A stretch of DNA of 28,828 nt from Reclinomonas americana ATCC 50394 (lineage: Eukaryota; Jakobida; Jakobea; Jakobida): positions 140,566-169,393 of the forward strand of contig PS015094.1 in the NCBI GenBank assembly GCA_048213135.1, in the 5' to 3' direction. Both the position numbers and the translations under genes were made by a program. Below the pieces are notes generated by a model. The model had not been told where the DNA came from. It saw nothing but the letters and a program-made list of their open reading frames with translations, and did not search any database. Below are positions 11,501-22,792 of this stretch, in pieces (position 1 is the first letter of the stretch; each line of letters begins with the position of its first letter).

Positions 11501-14500
11501 ACGGCACTGACCTGAGGGTCGATCCAGCAACGGCAATCACTGCCACAGTGTCTATTGCCAGTGCGGCACGTAGCGCCAGCAGTGGCTTGCCCGAGTACCT
11601 GCGGTCGCTGTTCCGCCCGACCTTTGTCTCCATGCCGGACCTGCAATTGGTGGCCGAGATTACCCTTGCCGCTCACGGATTCCGCGACCCGACAACACTG
11701 GCACGAAAGCTCTCTGCGGCTTTCCGACTTGCCAGTGACGTTCTGTCACAGAAGGCCCACTACGATTTCTCGGCGCCCACCTTCAAGACCATCTTGCTGG
11801 CTGCGTGTTGCGTCCATCTCTCTGCGTTGCGCGCGCGTGTGTGTGTGTGTGTATTCGAACCAGCTCACACCCTGCGCCTGTGTCATTGCAGTGAAACAAC
11901 GAGCTTCTCGAGCGTCTGCCGACGAACTGGTTGTGGTGTGCGACGCTTTTGTGCGCGCATTCCTTCCACGGCTGCACTCGTGCGACATTGTGGTGTTCCA
12001 GCAACTGTGCAGTGATCTTTTTCCGTCGGCATGCCCACTGCCGTCGGCTCGCGATGCACTGGACGAGCGCATTCAGCAAGCCATCATCTCCGAAGGCTCG
12101 GCTCGGCACCTGACCATGACGTGTTTGGAGCGCGCCCACCAGCAGCTGGCTGCCGGCGCCTGGGTCATGTCGGACAGTGATGCAGCGGCGGCTGGCGGCA
12201 TTCGCGCAAATACCTTTGCGGCCAAGACACTGGAACTCTTCCAGAACCTCACCTCTCGCACCGGTCAGTCAGCGTGCACTGTTGAAGAAGATTTGGTGTA
12301 CTCACTTCCCCCATCGATTGATTGCCAGGTGTCATCCTGGTTGGCCCATCGCTTTCGGGCAAGACCACGGCTGTGTCTGTGCTAATGTCTGCGCTCAACG
12401 GTCTGGCCGATCAGGCCCCCATTGCACTGGCCAGATTCACGCCGGGTGGCATGCGCGCCACCGATCTGATTGGAGTGCGTGCTGTTTCATTATTGCATGT
12501 CGCCAGCACTGCGGGGTGTTTCGCTCACTGCCCCTCTGCACAATTATGAACAGTCGCTGCACAAACGCTCCAACGAATGGGTCGACGGCTACCTTCTTGT
12601 CGCGCTGCGCAAGCACATTGAGGAAAATGATCCTCGCAAGCGCCACTGGTTTGTGTTGGACGGTCCAATCGGCGCGTGGGCCGACAGCCTCAGCACCGCG
12701 CTGGAACACCCCAACGAACTGGTGCTGCCGTCGTGCGAGACACTGATTGTGCCAAAGACGTGCTCGTTCATCTTCGAGACCGACAGCCTCGCTGCTGCGT
12801 CTCCGGCGACGATTCGCCAAGCCGGCGTGGTTCACATGGTAAGCAACGAATCACGCGTACACCCCTTTTTCTCTTTGTCTTTTGACTAATGCGGACGATT
12901 ACAACAGCCTTCCACTCTGGACGGTGGGTGGCGAACAATTGCTCGCTCATGGCTGGCCACAGCCCCGCCGCTGGTGCACCTGTGGTCGAGTGACATTGCG
13001 ATTATGATGGAATGGTGCGGAATGATCGTGAACTTCTTTTTTTTTTCATGGTCGGTGCTCACATGTGAAAAACACGCAGGCTCTTTGTGCGCGCTCTGGA
13101 TCTGCTCAACGAAGGCAAGAATCCGGTGCCACACTCAGAGATTGCTGTCACTCGCTGGTTTGTGGAGGTCCTTGAAGCGCTGATGCTGGAGATTGCTCGA
13201 ACGCGCGTGGTACGTCAGCAGCATCCACATCGACCACGAAACAATTAGGTACTCATCGCCGAGTCGCACATTGATGATAACAGGGTGTGCGAACGGAAGA
13301 GCGCGTCCGTGTACAGCAGGCGTTTGTGTTTGCACTGACGTGGACAGTCGGTGCACAGATGAGCGACCAGGGTCGATATGTGTTCAGGTGCGTTCCGGGA
13401 ACGAGATCGCCACATGATCGGCCAGTTGACTGACGACACTGCCCGCAGTGAGCTGATGCGCCTGGAGGCGGAGGAGTCACAATCGGCTCCCAACATGGGC
13501 GAGCAGCAGTACGAGTTGCCCGTGTTCGAGTCACCACAGACACCGCCTCGTGTTCGCCTGGTCAATGCGTTGCCGGCGGAGGGACGACTGCACGATTACG
13601 TGTACTCGGACATCACCGGCACTTTTGTTACATGGCTGGAGAGCGTGGCCCTGCAGTTGACTCCGCCGAGTATGCCGCTGGACGATGTCTTTATCCCGTG
13701 AGTGAGACCATCGGTGCTGACAAGACTAGGTCGTGTGACTTGTTAGAGCTCACCACGTTGAGTGTCTGCGCAGCACAACCGAGTCGGTGCGCATGGCCCA
13801 TTTGTTGCGGCTGGGCACGAGCCATGGACTGAGCATGATGCTCATTGGTCCGCGCGGCAACGGCAAGGTGAGACGACAATGTGCGGCACGAATCGCATTA
13901 TATTTGACTCCCCGATTAACCTATGAACTGTGCACAGACATCGACCATTCACGAGGCGCTGAGCTCGCAGAAACGCCGGCTGTTCTCTCGCATTCCTCTC
14001 GCCGCCAGTCACACCGCATTCCAGGTCTCCGACATACTGGAGTCGCAGCTGCAGCGCCTCAGGTCGGGAGCTCTCGGTGCACCTGCCAACAAGGTGGCCG
14101 TGGTGCACGTGGACGATGTGGACAAGGTGGTGCACGCCGCCACCAGCGACGCACCGTTGGAGCTGCTGCGCAGCACCATTGGCTCCAAGCAGCTTGTGCA
14201 TCCGCGCTCGCGCACTCTCTTCAAGTTGGAGGACACGGTTTTCGTCGGCGCTGCGGACGAGCGCGTGCCGGTGCCAAGCAAGCTCGCACGCCACTTCTGG
14301 TGCATTCATTCACCAGAGCAGAATGTTGCGTCACCGGCGGCTGGAAGGATCAGGAGGTGTGCATAGCATACTAACCAAGATATTTCCCTTCTGGAACAGA
14401 CGACCACACTGCAACACATTTTGCTGGAGATGCTCTCAGCGTGCGCCCGTGACTTCTCCGCCGACGTGTACCGTGCGATGCAGAAGATTGTCAACGCGTC

Positions 14501-17500
14501 GATTATGGTCTACGAGGAGCTGCGACGCAGTATGCCGCCCACCGACGTGCGACCACACTACACGTTCACCATGAGCACTCTGACTGACGTGTTGCGTGGT
14601 GTGGTGGCCGTGGATTTGCGGCAGTGCGAGCCGCAAGATGTGTTCCGAGTGTGGCTGAACGAGATGTATCGCGTGTACGCCGATCGAGTGTTCGAGTCGG
14701 ATCGCCGTCGTGTGGATGACCTCGTGCTTACGGCGCTGCGCACCAAGTGCGACAGCGACACGTCAGTGTATCGTAGTGAGGACCCGGTGCTATTCGGTAA
14801 GCTGGCGGCACATGCACTCTCCTCGGAGCTCTCTTTTCTCTCTCTCTCATGCACTCACATGCCGCAATGCAGCCTTTGAGCGCGAGGGTTCCGAGGTCGG
14901 CGCTCTGCTGTACCGTGAAGTCCGAGATTCAGCTGCGCTGACACAACGTGTGCGACACGATATTGACCACTACACTCGAGTTGCGTGCCTCAACGTGGAG
15001 TACAATGCGCGGTGGCATCGTTCCTTACCATCTCTGCGCTTCTTCACAGACGCATGCAAGCGAAGAGCCACTGCGCATTGTTGTTCGAGAGGAAACAGTT
15101 ATGCACCTGTGTCGACTACAGCGCGTGCTGCGTCGACCACACTCGCACGCCCTGGTAATTGGCCAGCGTGGATCCGGTCGTCGCTCGCTGTGTCGCTTGG
15201 CAGGTGCGCATTTGTGTTTGTTCACATACAGACCTTGAATAAGCAACCTCAATCACTCCTGTTGTCGACTGCAGCGTTTGTGAGTGACTGTGAGCTGTTC
15301 GAGCCACCATCGTGCTCGCTGGTCCACGACTCGAGCTATGCGGCGTGGCGCGCCGATCTGCGGTCTGTGGTGCTGCGCGCTGCCATGTTGCACCCGCAAC
15401 AAGTGGCGCTTCTTGTCGGCGACGATCAGCTCTCCAGTGAGAGTTGCTGGGAGGATCTGGCTCAGTTGATGGACGGTGGCGAGGTGGCAGGTTTGTCGTC
15501 ACCTCTTGGCCTGTGTATTGTCGTGTGTGTTTTGTCGCTAATGGAGCACCACGCTGCGTGCGCATGCCACAGGTCTCTTTTCGCGTGAAGAATGGTCCGC
15601 GGCACTTGCGCAGCTGGCCGGGATTCTCACGGGGACCGACATTGCAAACGAAAAAGCACTTCGACCTCGTGCACTCGCCGCATGCTTCCGCCGTCGCGTG
15701 CGCAGCAACCTCCACGTGATGTTCTGCGTCGACCAGACTGCCTTCAAGTTCGCCACCCACTTGCATCATCATCAGAGCACCGTGACGGCAGCGACAGTGT
15801 ATCGGTGCGTACGCGGCAGCACTGCAAACATTGTGCCATCCAACGCCTCACGCTTCTTGTGTGATACGCAGCTTCGAAGCGATTCCACTGCGCGCGTTTG
15901 CCGAGGATGCATTTGCCAGTCTGCGCGAGTCTGAACAGGTCTCCGAAGACGACATGAAGGACATTGTTCGCATCGCCGTGCAGGTGCATCAGGAGGCCGA
16001 ACGCATGTCGCTGGAGTTCAAGGATACGTGGCCGTCCGTGGTGAACAGCGTCACCTTTGGTCGCTACCTCGGCGTCAGTCAACCGCTCCTCGTGCAACAC
16101 CTCGGGTCCGTGTCGCGGCGTCTCATGGCAGTGCAGCAAGGACTCGCGTGTCTCTTCAAGGCCACTGACCAGGTCGACGCCCTGCAGCACCGACAAGTTC
16201 AACTGCAGGTGTGGCAGTCTTCCATGCTCCCTTCGTTCGCGATGCAACAGTGTGCTAAACCTATGACTGGTCACGCGACTGCAGATCGAGATCGGGCAGG
16301 CACGCGAGCAGGTGCGTTGCGCGCGCGCGCTTGTCACACGCTTTTGCCACGCATGATGTTTACAACTTGAGTGTTCTCTGCAGAGTGCGGGTATCATGGA
16401 GGAGCTGCCACAGCGCCTGGCCGCCGCCCACGCCGCGCAACGCCAGTGCATGGAGGAGGAAGAGAATGCCAAAGAGGAGAACATTCGTGCGCAACGCTTG
16501 CGTGACGAGTGTGCACTCGAACTGTCTCGTGCCTATCCTGCGCTGGTCGGTCCACTCGCACTCTTCCAGTCGTTCAATCACTCACTCGCTAACTTGTCTT
16601 CGCTGTGTGTGTGTGTCTGCAGGCCAACGCACAGGAGGCCATCTCGCAACTGAGCAAACGCGAAATCGCCGAACTGCGCATCATTCAGGCTCCCTCGGCG
16701 GCCCTCAAGATCACCATGGAGTGCATTTGTGTGCTGTTTGAGGTGTCGCCGGACCGCGTCGCAGGTCCCAGTGCCGGCAGTCATGTGTTGGATTATTGGG
16801 CCGCCGGTCGCCGACTGCTCTCCGACAACTTTATGACACGCCTGCGCAGCATGGAGCCACGCCACCTCACCGACCTGCAACTGCGCCAGCTTCGCCACTA
16901 CCTCTCGCTCCCCGACATGAGTGCAGAGCGCTTGGCGTCGTCAAGTGTGGCCGCCTACCGTTTGTATTCGTGGCTGAGCAGTTCGGAAAAGTACCGCACC
17001 ATCACCGACAGTCTCAAACCGAAGGAGGCGCTGCTGAAGGAGATTGATGCGCGTCTGATTGAGCTGCGCGAGGAACTGGCGACCAAGGACGCAGCACGCA
17101 TGCGTGTGACCGGAGAGTACAACTTGCTGAAGGCCAAGGCCGACGAGCTGGAGAGTAGGCAGGAGGAGATGAAGCTGCAGGTTGGTCCTTCGTTGTACGG
17201 AATGCTTGCACTTGTACTGTCATTCTCATGCTATATGTGTGTCTGCAGCTGGAAGTGGCCGTTCGTCGACTCGTGCAAGCCAAGGCCCTGGTAGAATCGC
17301 TGACTCGCGAACAAGTGCGCTGGGAGGCACAAGTGGTGCAACTGCGCAAGGACATGCTGTTGGTCACTGCAAAGACACTGATGGCGGCTGGCGTGGTGGT
17401 GTATGGCGCCCCGATGCCTATCGAGTTCCGGAAACGTATCATCGGGCGATGGGAGACCATGTTTGAGCTGCAGCCGGGATCGTTCAATCTGATTGCCGCC

Positions 17501-20500
17501 ATTGGAGACGTTGCGTCCGTGTCGCGACTTTGTTCGCTGTGGAGTGTTGCATTCCTCTCACTTTGACAATCATTCGAACGCAGCCGCAAGAGATTGCGCA
17601 GTGGCACGCCAAGAATGTGCTCATCGATGATTCCAACACGGAGAGCGGCATTATCACGTGCATCGTTGAGCGACAGTCATGCACCTGGCCTCTTATCATT
17701 GGTTGGTCGTGTCACAGCGCATCTTGTTTCCTCGGCCACGACTCACATTTGGTGGCGTTGCAGATCCGGAAATGAACTGCCAGCAGTGGATTCAGGCCAT
17801 GTCGCCAGCCGCATCAATGGTACTCGACTTGGAGGACTCGATCGCCCAGCATGTGAACAACGCCGTGGTCAACGGAACCACTCTGATTGTCCAAGTGGGC
17901 GAGGAGCTGTCGTCGTACCTCTTCCGACTGGTGCAACGGCCGGTGAGTCGATGCAGCCGTGCAGCTTGGTTGCACTCCTCTGTTGGTTGCTGACAATCTT
18001 CACTCGGCACACGAACACACAGTGGCAACAAGTGCACGAGACTGGTCCCCTGGTGCTGCCGGATGGTCCCGTGGATCCTCATCCAGACTTCCGTCTGTTC
18101 ATCATCACTCGCCGACACTCACCGCCAAGCAAGGTTGGTGACACTTATTCACACTGCTATCCATTTTTTGTCACGCTCCCTTTGTCTGTGTCTCATCGTG
18201 CTCGTGCACCAGATTGACTACTCGACAGCATACGTCAACCTCATCAACTTTACACCGACGGTTGAGTCACTGCGCGATCGCCTACGCGCCGATGTGGCCA
18301 TTCGCCGAGGTTCGTGCACTTTTCTCCATCTATAAGACGCAGTCACTGAATTGTGTTGTCTGGTGCATACGCACACAGATGCCGAGTTGGAGGCGAAATG
18401 TCTGCGCAACGAGCAGGTGCACACCAGGGAGAAGAAGGAACTGGAAGAAAACGAAATCGCCGTGGTCACGGCAGTGGCGAACACCGACATGGATGCTCTC
18501 GTCGACAGCGATGAGCTGCTGATGCACTTGGAGTCTTGTCGCGAGCGGGCGCGCCGTCTTGCCGTGCACTTGCCCGAGCTGGAACGACAGCGACAAGTAC
18601 TGGTGGCTCGCCGAGCACGATACCAGAGTTTGGCCGACGGTGCCGTGACTTGCTTCCTCTTACTGCGTGGGTTGACGGCGCATCGGCTGGCGACCACGGC
18701 GTACTCCGGCAAGTGGTTGCGCGGTCTCTTTGAGCAGGCTCTGGATCGCGTCAAGTTCCCGGAGCCATCTTCGTTCCTGGGCTTGTCGCTGGAGGAGACC
18801 GTCGCGCTGGCCAGGCCGTCGATGTCACCACACGGCGTCAATAGCGCTGTGTGTTTCGACGGTGAAAGCGACGACGGTAGCGAGGTGTACGACTCGGTCA
18901 CTGGTGAGACCGATGAGGAGGCGACAGAGCGGCTGCAGGCGGCGGCCGTGGCCGCCTTCAACCAGTGGGAAGAGCGTGCACTGGAGCAGTGGAAGCTGCA
19001 GGTGCAGCAGGAGTTCAACGCTTCTCTGTATCGTGCCGCCTCGCGCTCCTTGTTCTCGCGTGAGCGACTAGCTTTCGGTCTGCTCATGTGCAGCAAGATG
19101 CAGCTCGCGTCTGGGTGGATCACAACGGCCGAATGGCGACTGCTGCTCGATCCGTTTGAGGCCGCCGGTCGCGATATGGACGAGCACTTGACCGCGGTGC
19201 CGGAGGCCTGCCGCACGGCGCCACACTGGCTTGATGAGAGACGCTGGCAGCGACTCTTGCGCGTTTGCGTGGCCACCAACACGGTGGATCTGATTTCTGC
19301 CATTCACAAGAGCTCAAACGAGTGGGAGGAGTGGCACGACCACGCCGAGTCGGCACTGTGGCCCCTGCCGGGCATGGCGTGGGCCATTCCCAAGGTCGAC
19401 CCGAAATCGGTGGTGCCGGCGCGCGATCGCCTCGCGCCACGCGAAACGCCGTATCGCTCGCGCACAGAGTCAACCTCCAATCAGTCGCCGCGTGACAGTG
19501 GACTTGCCCGGCAGCAGTCGGAAGGACGGCCGGCGTCACAAATGTCGCAAGGCCTCGGCCGAGGATCACTGGACGGTCGTCTGTCGTCGCCGCTGACTGC
19601 CGACTCTCAACGACGGCCGTCAGACCCAAGTCGGCGGCCATCAGTCGCCACCGCCGACAGCAGTAGCACACAGCCACTGCGGTCGTTGGCCACGGAGAGA
19701 CGTGCATCGGAGGAAGATCCTGCTCGCCGCCACTCCATGATTGTTGTGGAACGGCCGGCGTCTGAGCAGTCGCGCGATCGAAGACCTTCAGTGTTGGCGT
19801 CGGCAGCTGCGCCGGCTGTGACCGACTCACGACGCCCGTCGGTGCAGCAGTCGCAGCGGCGTGATTCGGTTGCAGTCGACATGCGTCGCATGTCGCTGGC
19901 CGTTCCGTCGCTTCACCAGCAACAACAACGCCGCGCAAGCAACGCAAACGCCGGCGGCCATCGGCACATCCAGGAAGATGTGCCTGTCGAGAGCGAGGAT
20001 GACGATTCGACGCTGACAGTGCCGGAGCCGCGACTGACCTCGTTCACGCGACTGTTGGTGGTGTGCGCCTTGCGGCCGGATCAGTTCCAACCGGCTGTTC
20101 GCGAGTACCTGGTGAGTGTTGGCGTTCACGCGCAGTCGCTTAGCCTCTTGAGTTCCTCTCCTCACGGTCTCCTCTGTGCAGCATGACGAGTTGGGTATGG
20201 CGTTTGCCGACACGCAAGATGTCAGCGACTTGCGGCCATTGGTGCGCATCAGCACGCGCGAAACACCGATTCTGGTGTGGCAGTCGAGTCCCGAGCACGA
20301 TGCGCTGTCGGCGTTGCTTGATGCGGCCACGGCGATGCAAATGCGCGACCGAGTGAGCATTGTGGCGTTGGGCGACAAGAACCGTTCCTTTGATCGGTCG
20401 GCCATGATTCAGAGCATGGTCTGGGGCCACTGGGTGGTCCTGCAGGGCCTGCATCTGCTGGACTCGAGCAGCTTGCAAGCACAGCTGCATGAACTGCGGC

Positions 20501-22643
20501 ACGTGCTGCGTGACCGCAACGTGCCGGTGCACAGCGACTTCCGTCTGTGGCTGACCAGGTTTGCGAGCACTTCTTCACCTCGTAGTGAGATCCAAAGGAA
20601 CTAACCAGAGGCCCTTTAAAATGCACAGTGCGCTGTGTTCCGGCGTTCCCGCCTCGCTGTTGGACGAGTCGGTGGTGTTTGCGTGGGAGCCGCATCGCAC
20701 GCTGCGAGATCGCCTGCTGAGCAGCCTCGCCACTGGGGAAGTCATGTCGCAGACCATTGTGCCGACCATGGGCGACATGTCGACCAGTCGACGAGAGTTG
20801 TGGGATCGGACGCTGGTGCTGCTCTCCATGCTGCACGCGGTGCTGTTGGAGCGCGGAGAGTACGGCAATCATGGCTGGAGCGCACGGTACGAGTTCTCCG
20901 GCGGCGATGTCGACTACTCCCTGTGGATGCTGCGTGGCGTGATGCGCAATGCGGCGGCCGACGAGTCGTGCCTGCCGACACTGTGCAAGATGCTCACCGA
21001 GTGCATCTATGGTGTGTTTTGCTGGGAAGTACAAGCCTTCATCTGCGGCGCGTTTTCACTTACAAAATTCCTCCCGTACACAGGTGGTCGTGTGCGCACG
21101 CACGTGGATGAGCTTGTGCTGGCTGCGCTGGTGGAAGACGTGTTCCGTGAGCCGGATAAGGTCGCCGCCACAATGGCTCGTGTGCGCGTCAGTATCGACG
21201 GAAGCATCGATGAAGGGGCGACGGCGCTGCCGCGCATGCTGCGACAAGGCAGCAAAGGCGGTCCGGCCGTACAAACTAGTTTCCTCGGCGGTCCGGACAC
21301 CATGCTGTTCCCGATCGATCGCACGTCCACGCGCCGCCTCAGCATCGCCACTGAGGTGCACCGACTGATTCATGTGCGACCGGCCGCTGAGACGCTGACG
21401 GCGGCCATTGCCATTGATGTGAACGAGTTGACGCTGGAGGAACGTGTGCGTCGCCTTCCCGACTGCGTGCCGCCGGCACTCTGCGGCTTGTTTGACTCGG
21501 TGGCGCCTCTCCGCTACAACCGCGACCGAGAGCAAGTACTGGTGGCACTCAACATGCCGTCGCACCTGCGACCTCTGGAGCGCACCAGCAGCGGCAACGA
21601 GGTGGACGCCGTGGACGGCTCCGAGCAGCAGTTGGATGATGTGGCGGTTGGCGCACTGATGGATGCCGGCCTGCCACTCACCGCTTCGGAGCGCGTGTCG
21701 ACGGCGGTGACGCGCGCCTTGCAGCACCTGCCACCTGTGTTCGACTTGTCGCGGGTGCGACGCGAGCGACCGGCCACACTGCACACACCCTGCAACGCGG
21801 TGCTGCACGACGAGCTGACGCTATGCAACGACTTGCTCGACTGTATCGGTGGCAGTCTGCGTGGCGTGCTGGATGTGCTGCGTGGTGGCCGGCCTCGCGA
21901 CGACTTTGACGAGGTGCGCAACGCGCTGCTGGCGCGCACCGGTGTGCCATCGTCGTGGCTGGCGCACTGCGGCAGCAGTGGTACCAGCAGCAGCGGGAGC
22001 CGCGGTGTCGCAGACATGTACGTGTCGGCTCCCATCGATCAGTTCGTGCACGAAGTGGTGCTGCGACGTGTCGCCGCCCTGCGCGAGTGGCTTGCCAGTG
22101 ACACTGCCTCGGGTGCGCCGCTAGCCATCAACCTGGGTGACGTGGCGCGTCCGTCGTCGCTGCTGAGCAGTCTGCGTGTGGCCTACGCGCGCAAGAATCG
22201 CGTGTCGATGGAGAGCGTGACACTCGAGTTCAACGTCGGCAATCCGACCACGGCGCAGGATGTGGCGCCCGTTGACGGGTGCCTGATCAAGGGCGTCTGC
22301 ATGAGTGGTGGCGCTTGGAGTACGGGACGCGCATGCATTGTCGAGATGCACAGCTCGGAACCGGCACCAGTGCCACTGGTACGTGACCATCAACAGAAGA
22401 CAAGCACGTCTCCTCTCAATCAATCTCTCACTGTGGTTTCCACGTGAACAGCTGTGGGCTCGACCGGCGTCCTTTGATCGGCGTGACTCGGATGTGGCGA
22501 CGGCGTACCTGTGCCCGGTCTATCACATTCGCTGCGATGATACAGAGTTGCTGGGCTACGCTCGCCTCCGCTGCGACGACCGCGCCCACTGGACGAAGCG
22601 ACGAGTGCTCATGACAACGCGAAATCTCACCAGCGATCCGTGA
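2503..22643 (+). CDS. Axonemal-type dynein heavy chain with degenerate AAA1
   Basis: This is a giant motor-protein gene with about 54 visible exons, roughly 14.66 kb of visible coding sequence (about 4,890 codons) and five assembly gaps. In order it encodes a low-complexity N-terminus, tail, linker, AAA1-AAA4, coiled-coil stalk with microtubule-binding domain, AAA5, AAA6 and the full C-terminal domain, ending at TGA 22641-22643. Family hallmarks include ERKR..FPRFFFMSD, YGFEYLGGLPRLVLTP, GLPEYLRSLFRP, DGP/SPATIR in AAA2 and YGGRV near the C-terminus. A WEWRPC...RRLNLRF segment in the tail resembles single-headed inner-arm chains, but I cannot name the subfamily by eye. The start is tentative: ATG 2503 opens an 18-nt first exon that joins in phase to 2616. 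AAA1 lacks the ATPase residues, a Ser/Arg-rich insert precedes AAA6, and 8339-9075 is inverted in the assembly. Confidence 0.95.
2953..3415. other. Assembly gap (463 N)
   Basis: A run of N lies within the N-terminal part of the dynein gene. Coding sequence runs into it on both sides, so exon sequence is missing. Confidence 0.99.
3647..3670 (+). repeat. (ACC)8 trinucleotide repeat encoding eight Thr
   Basis: A perfect ACC tract lies inside the dynein N-terminal exon and directly follows an in-frame ATG. In the shifted frame it reads as His, which is a shadow. It may vary in length between strains. Confidence 0.9.
5174..5193. other. Assembly gap (20 N)
   Basis: A short run of N lies within a dynein intron. 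The flanking exons (ending 5111, starting 5197) join in phase, so no coding sequence is obviously missing. Confidence 0.99.
6161..7094. other. Assembly gap (934 N)
   Basis: This run of N interrupts the dynein tail. Coding sequence enters it on the left (NNMA) and leaves it on the right (LRDFMDTL), so tail exons are missing. Confidence 0.99.
7913..8338. other. Assembly gap (426 N) at left edge of the inverted contig
   Basis: The N run begins just inside an intron (donor at 7906). Given the inversion of 8339-9075, it probably represents intron sequence only. Confidence 0.95.
8339..9075 (-). other. Mis-oriented contig carrying three dynein linker exons
   Basis: Flanked by N runs, this block codes for dynein only on the minus strand. 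Its exons are 9019-8806 (DLETILCLDVDYFINQLKLK), 8716-8542 (QLLGMQMPTYPQLDDL) and 8474-8360 (HWLLEIRQAARTF to QHVP). Read in that order they are the linker-domain segments expected between 7905 and 9151. The phases fit at both ends: ATG GCT G (7905) joins AC TTG to give MADLETI, and CCA A (8360) joins TG ATC (9151) to give HVPMINLLRHGGMRDRHW. All internal phases also close. A true inversion would destroy the gene, so scaffold mis-orientation is the simplest reading. Confidence 0.93.
9076..9101. other. Assembly gap (26 N) at right edge of the inverted contig
   Basis: A short run of N lies between the inverted contig and the intron tail preceding the exon at 9151. No coding loss is implied. Confidence 0.95.
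9151..10664 (+). other. Dynein linker domain, plus-strand part
   Basis: Exons 9151-9272, 9345-9509, 9584-9688, 9756-9842, 9914-10073, 10137-10318, 10384-10554 and 10615-10664; every phase closes. Diagnostic stretches are INLLRHGGMRDRHWEEM, QTWNRIQPVWVSLGPFFA, WIERKRMVFPRFFFMSD and VKWPAQAVYVVLQLV. In dyneins the linker is the lever that swings across the AAA ring. The intron 9689-9755 has a GC donor in a good context (CAG|GCAAGT). Confidence 0.93.
10732..11806 (+). other. Dynein AAA1 module, catalytic motifs lost
   Basis: Exons 10732-11176 and 11236-11806. Position is fixed by YGFEYLGGLPRLVLTP upstream and GLPEYLRSLFRP and LARKLSAAFRL downstream. Where other dyneins have Walker A GPAGTGKT, this reads GVPGVGRV (11239-11262), replacing the invariant Lys by Arg and the Thr by Val. 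Where they have Walker B CFDEFN, this reads CLAEVQ (11389-11406), replacing the Mg-coordinating Asp by Ala and keeping the Glu. The sensor segment TMNPGYAGR is replaced by an unrelated Ser/Ala-rich stretch. The surrounding fold aligns without gaps. ATP hydrolysis at AAA1 is therefore unlikely. Confidence 0.9.
11892..13387 (+). other. Dynein end of AAA1 and AAA2 module
   Basis: Exons 11892-12263, 12329-12474, 12554-12838, 12908-13014, 13080-13209 and 13284-13387. DLFPSA ends AAA1. AAA2 has an intact P-loop, VGPSLSGKT (12340-12366), followed by WVDGYL, WFVLDGPIGAW and SPATIRQAGVVH. The second Asp of the usual DGPVD motif is Gly. AAA2 normally binds ATP structurally without hydrolysing it. Confidence 0.92.
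13449..14796 (+). other. Dynein AAA3 module
   Basis: Exons 13449-13697, 13774-13867, 13938-14324 and 14400-14796. The P-loop GPRGNGK|T is intact, with an intron placed directly after its Lys codon (13867). Walker B reads VVHVDDVD. In cytoplasmic dynein AAA3 is a regulatory ATPase that gates AAA1, so an intact AAA3 beside a dead AAA1 is notable. Confidence 0.92.
14873..15804 (+). other. Dynein AAA4 module
   Basis: Exons 14873-14994, 15050-15203, 15275-15490 and 15573-15804. LRIVVREETVMHLCRLQRVL leads into a P-loop GQRGSGRRS (15161-15187); Arg at the Lys position is common in axonemal AAA4. LLVGDDQL, MDGGEVAGLF and NLHVMFCV follow. The acceptor choice at 15050, with donor after CLN (14994), recovers the family spacing CLN|THASEEPLRIV. 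Confidence 0.92.
15872..17509 (+). other. Dynein stalk and microtubule-binding domain
   Basis: Exons 15872-16208, 16285-16311 (a 27-nt microexon, IEIGQAREQ), 16384-16545, 16623-17180 and 17249-17509. Two heptad-rich Glu/Gln/Arg/Leu stretches flank a compact region at about 16826-16975 (DNFMTRLRSMEP to SSVAAYRLYSW) in the place of the microtubule-binding domain. The stalk appears structurally complete, so track binding could survive loss of AAA1 activity. Confidence 0.9.
17584..18309 (+). other. Dynein AAA5 module
   Basis: Exons 17584-17701, 17764-17942, 18023-18133 and 18213-18309, continuing into 18379. TWPLIIDPEMNCQQWI matches the RWPLMIDPQ motif of AAA5, and YVNLINFTPTVESLRDRL matches the NFT segment. 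AAA5 has no P-loop in dyneins and none is seen here. Confidence 0.9.
18379..20558 (+). other. Dynein AAA5-AAA6 region with large insert
   Basis: Exons 18379-20111 (1,733 nt, intron-free) and 20182-20558. Conserved blocks are LTSFTRLLVVCALRPDQF, VSIVALGDKN, GHWVVLQGLHLLDSSS and DFRLWLT, the typical AAA6 core. Two extra stretches occur: an acidic patch (CFDGESDDGSEVYDS, about 18858-18900) and a Ser/Arg-rich insert (about 19400-20010) between the pre-AAA6 helices and LTSFTRLL. Confidence 0.9.
19611..19941 (+). other. RRxS-rich segment within the dynein insert
   Basis: About 110 residues contain nine RRxS tetrapeptides: RRPS four times, RRAS twice, and RRHS, RRDS and RRMS once each. R-R-x-S is the classical consensus for cAMP-dependent protein kinase. 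The segment is Ser/Ala/Gln rich and looks disordered. Further RRxS sites lie in the N-terminus (RRGS, RRMS) and C-terminal half (RRLS near 21331, RRDS near 22480). Confidence 0.85.
20629..22643 (+). other. Dynein C-terminal domain
   Basis: Exons 20629-21011, 21084-22378 and 22452-22643. Landmarks are LLSMLHAVLLERGEYGNHGW, ECIYG|GRVRTHVDE, the VPSSWL segment, LEFNVGN, GCLIKGVCMSGGAW, AYLCPVYHI and HWTKRRVLM. The domain is full length and ends at TGA 22641-22643. The exon start at 20629 is chosen because it alone gives LWLTS|ALCSGVPASLLDES in phase. Confidence 0.93.
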
Positions 22644-22792
22644 CGAGTGCGTCAGGAGAAAAAAAAAGAGGGAGCGGGTGGGTGGTGAAGACATGTTGTA
22701 TCGGCATTGTTTTTGTTGCTCATCACAAACACAATACAAAATGAAAGCGTGAGCAGAAGAAGGAGAGACGGCAGAAAACGAGAAGCAGCAGA
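22644..22792. other. Convergent 3' spacer
   Basis: About 149 bases lie between the dynein stop and the stop of the minus-strand E2 gene. It contains a 9-base A tract near 22660. I see no canonical AATAAA, so 3' ends may overlap. Confidence 0.6.

Noticed and set aside
15161-15187. AAA4 Walker A Lys-to-Arg change counted as a further loss of ATP binding
   Set aside because: Arg at this position (GGSGRQS) is usual in axonemal dynein AAA4, so it is not evidence of degeneration.
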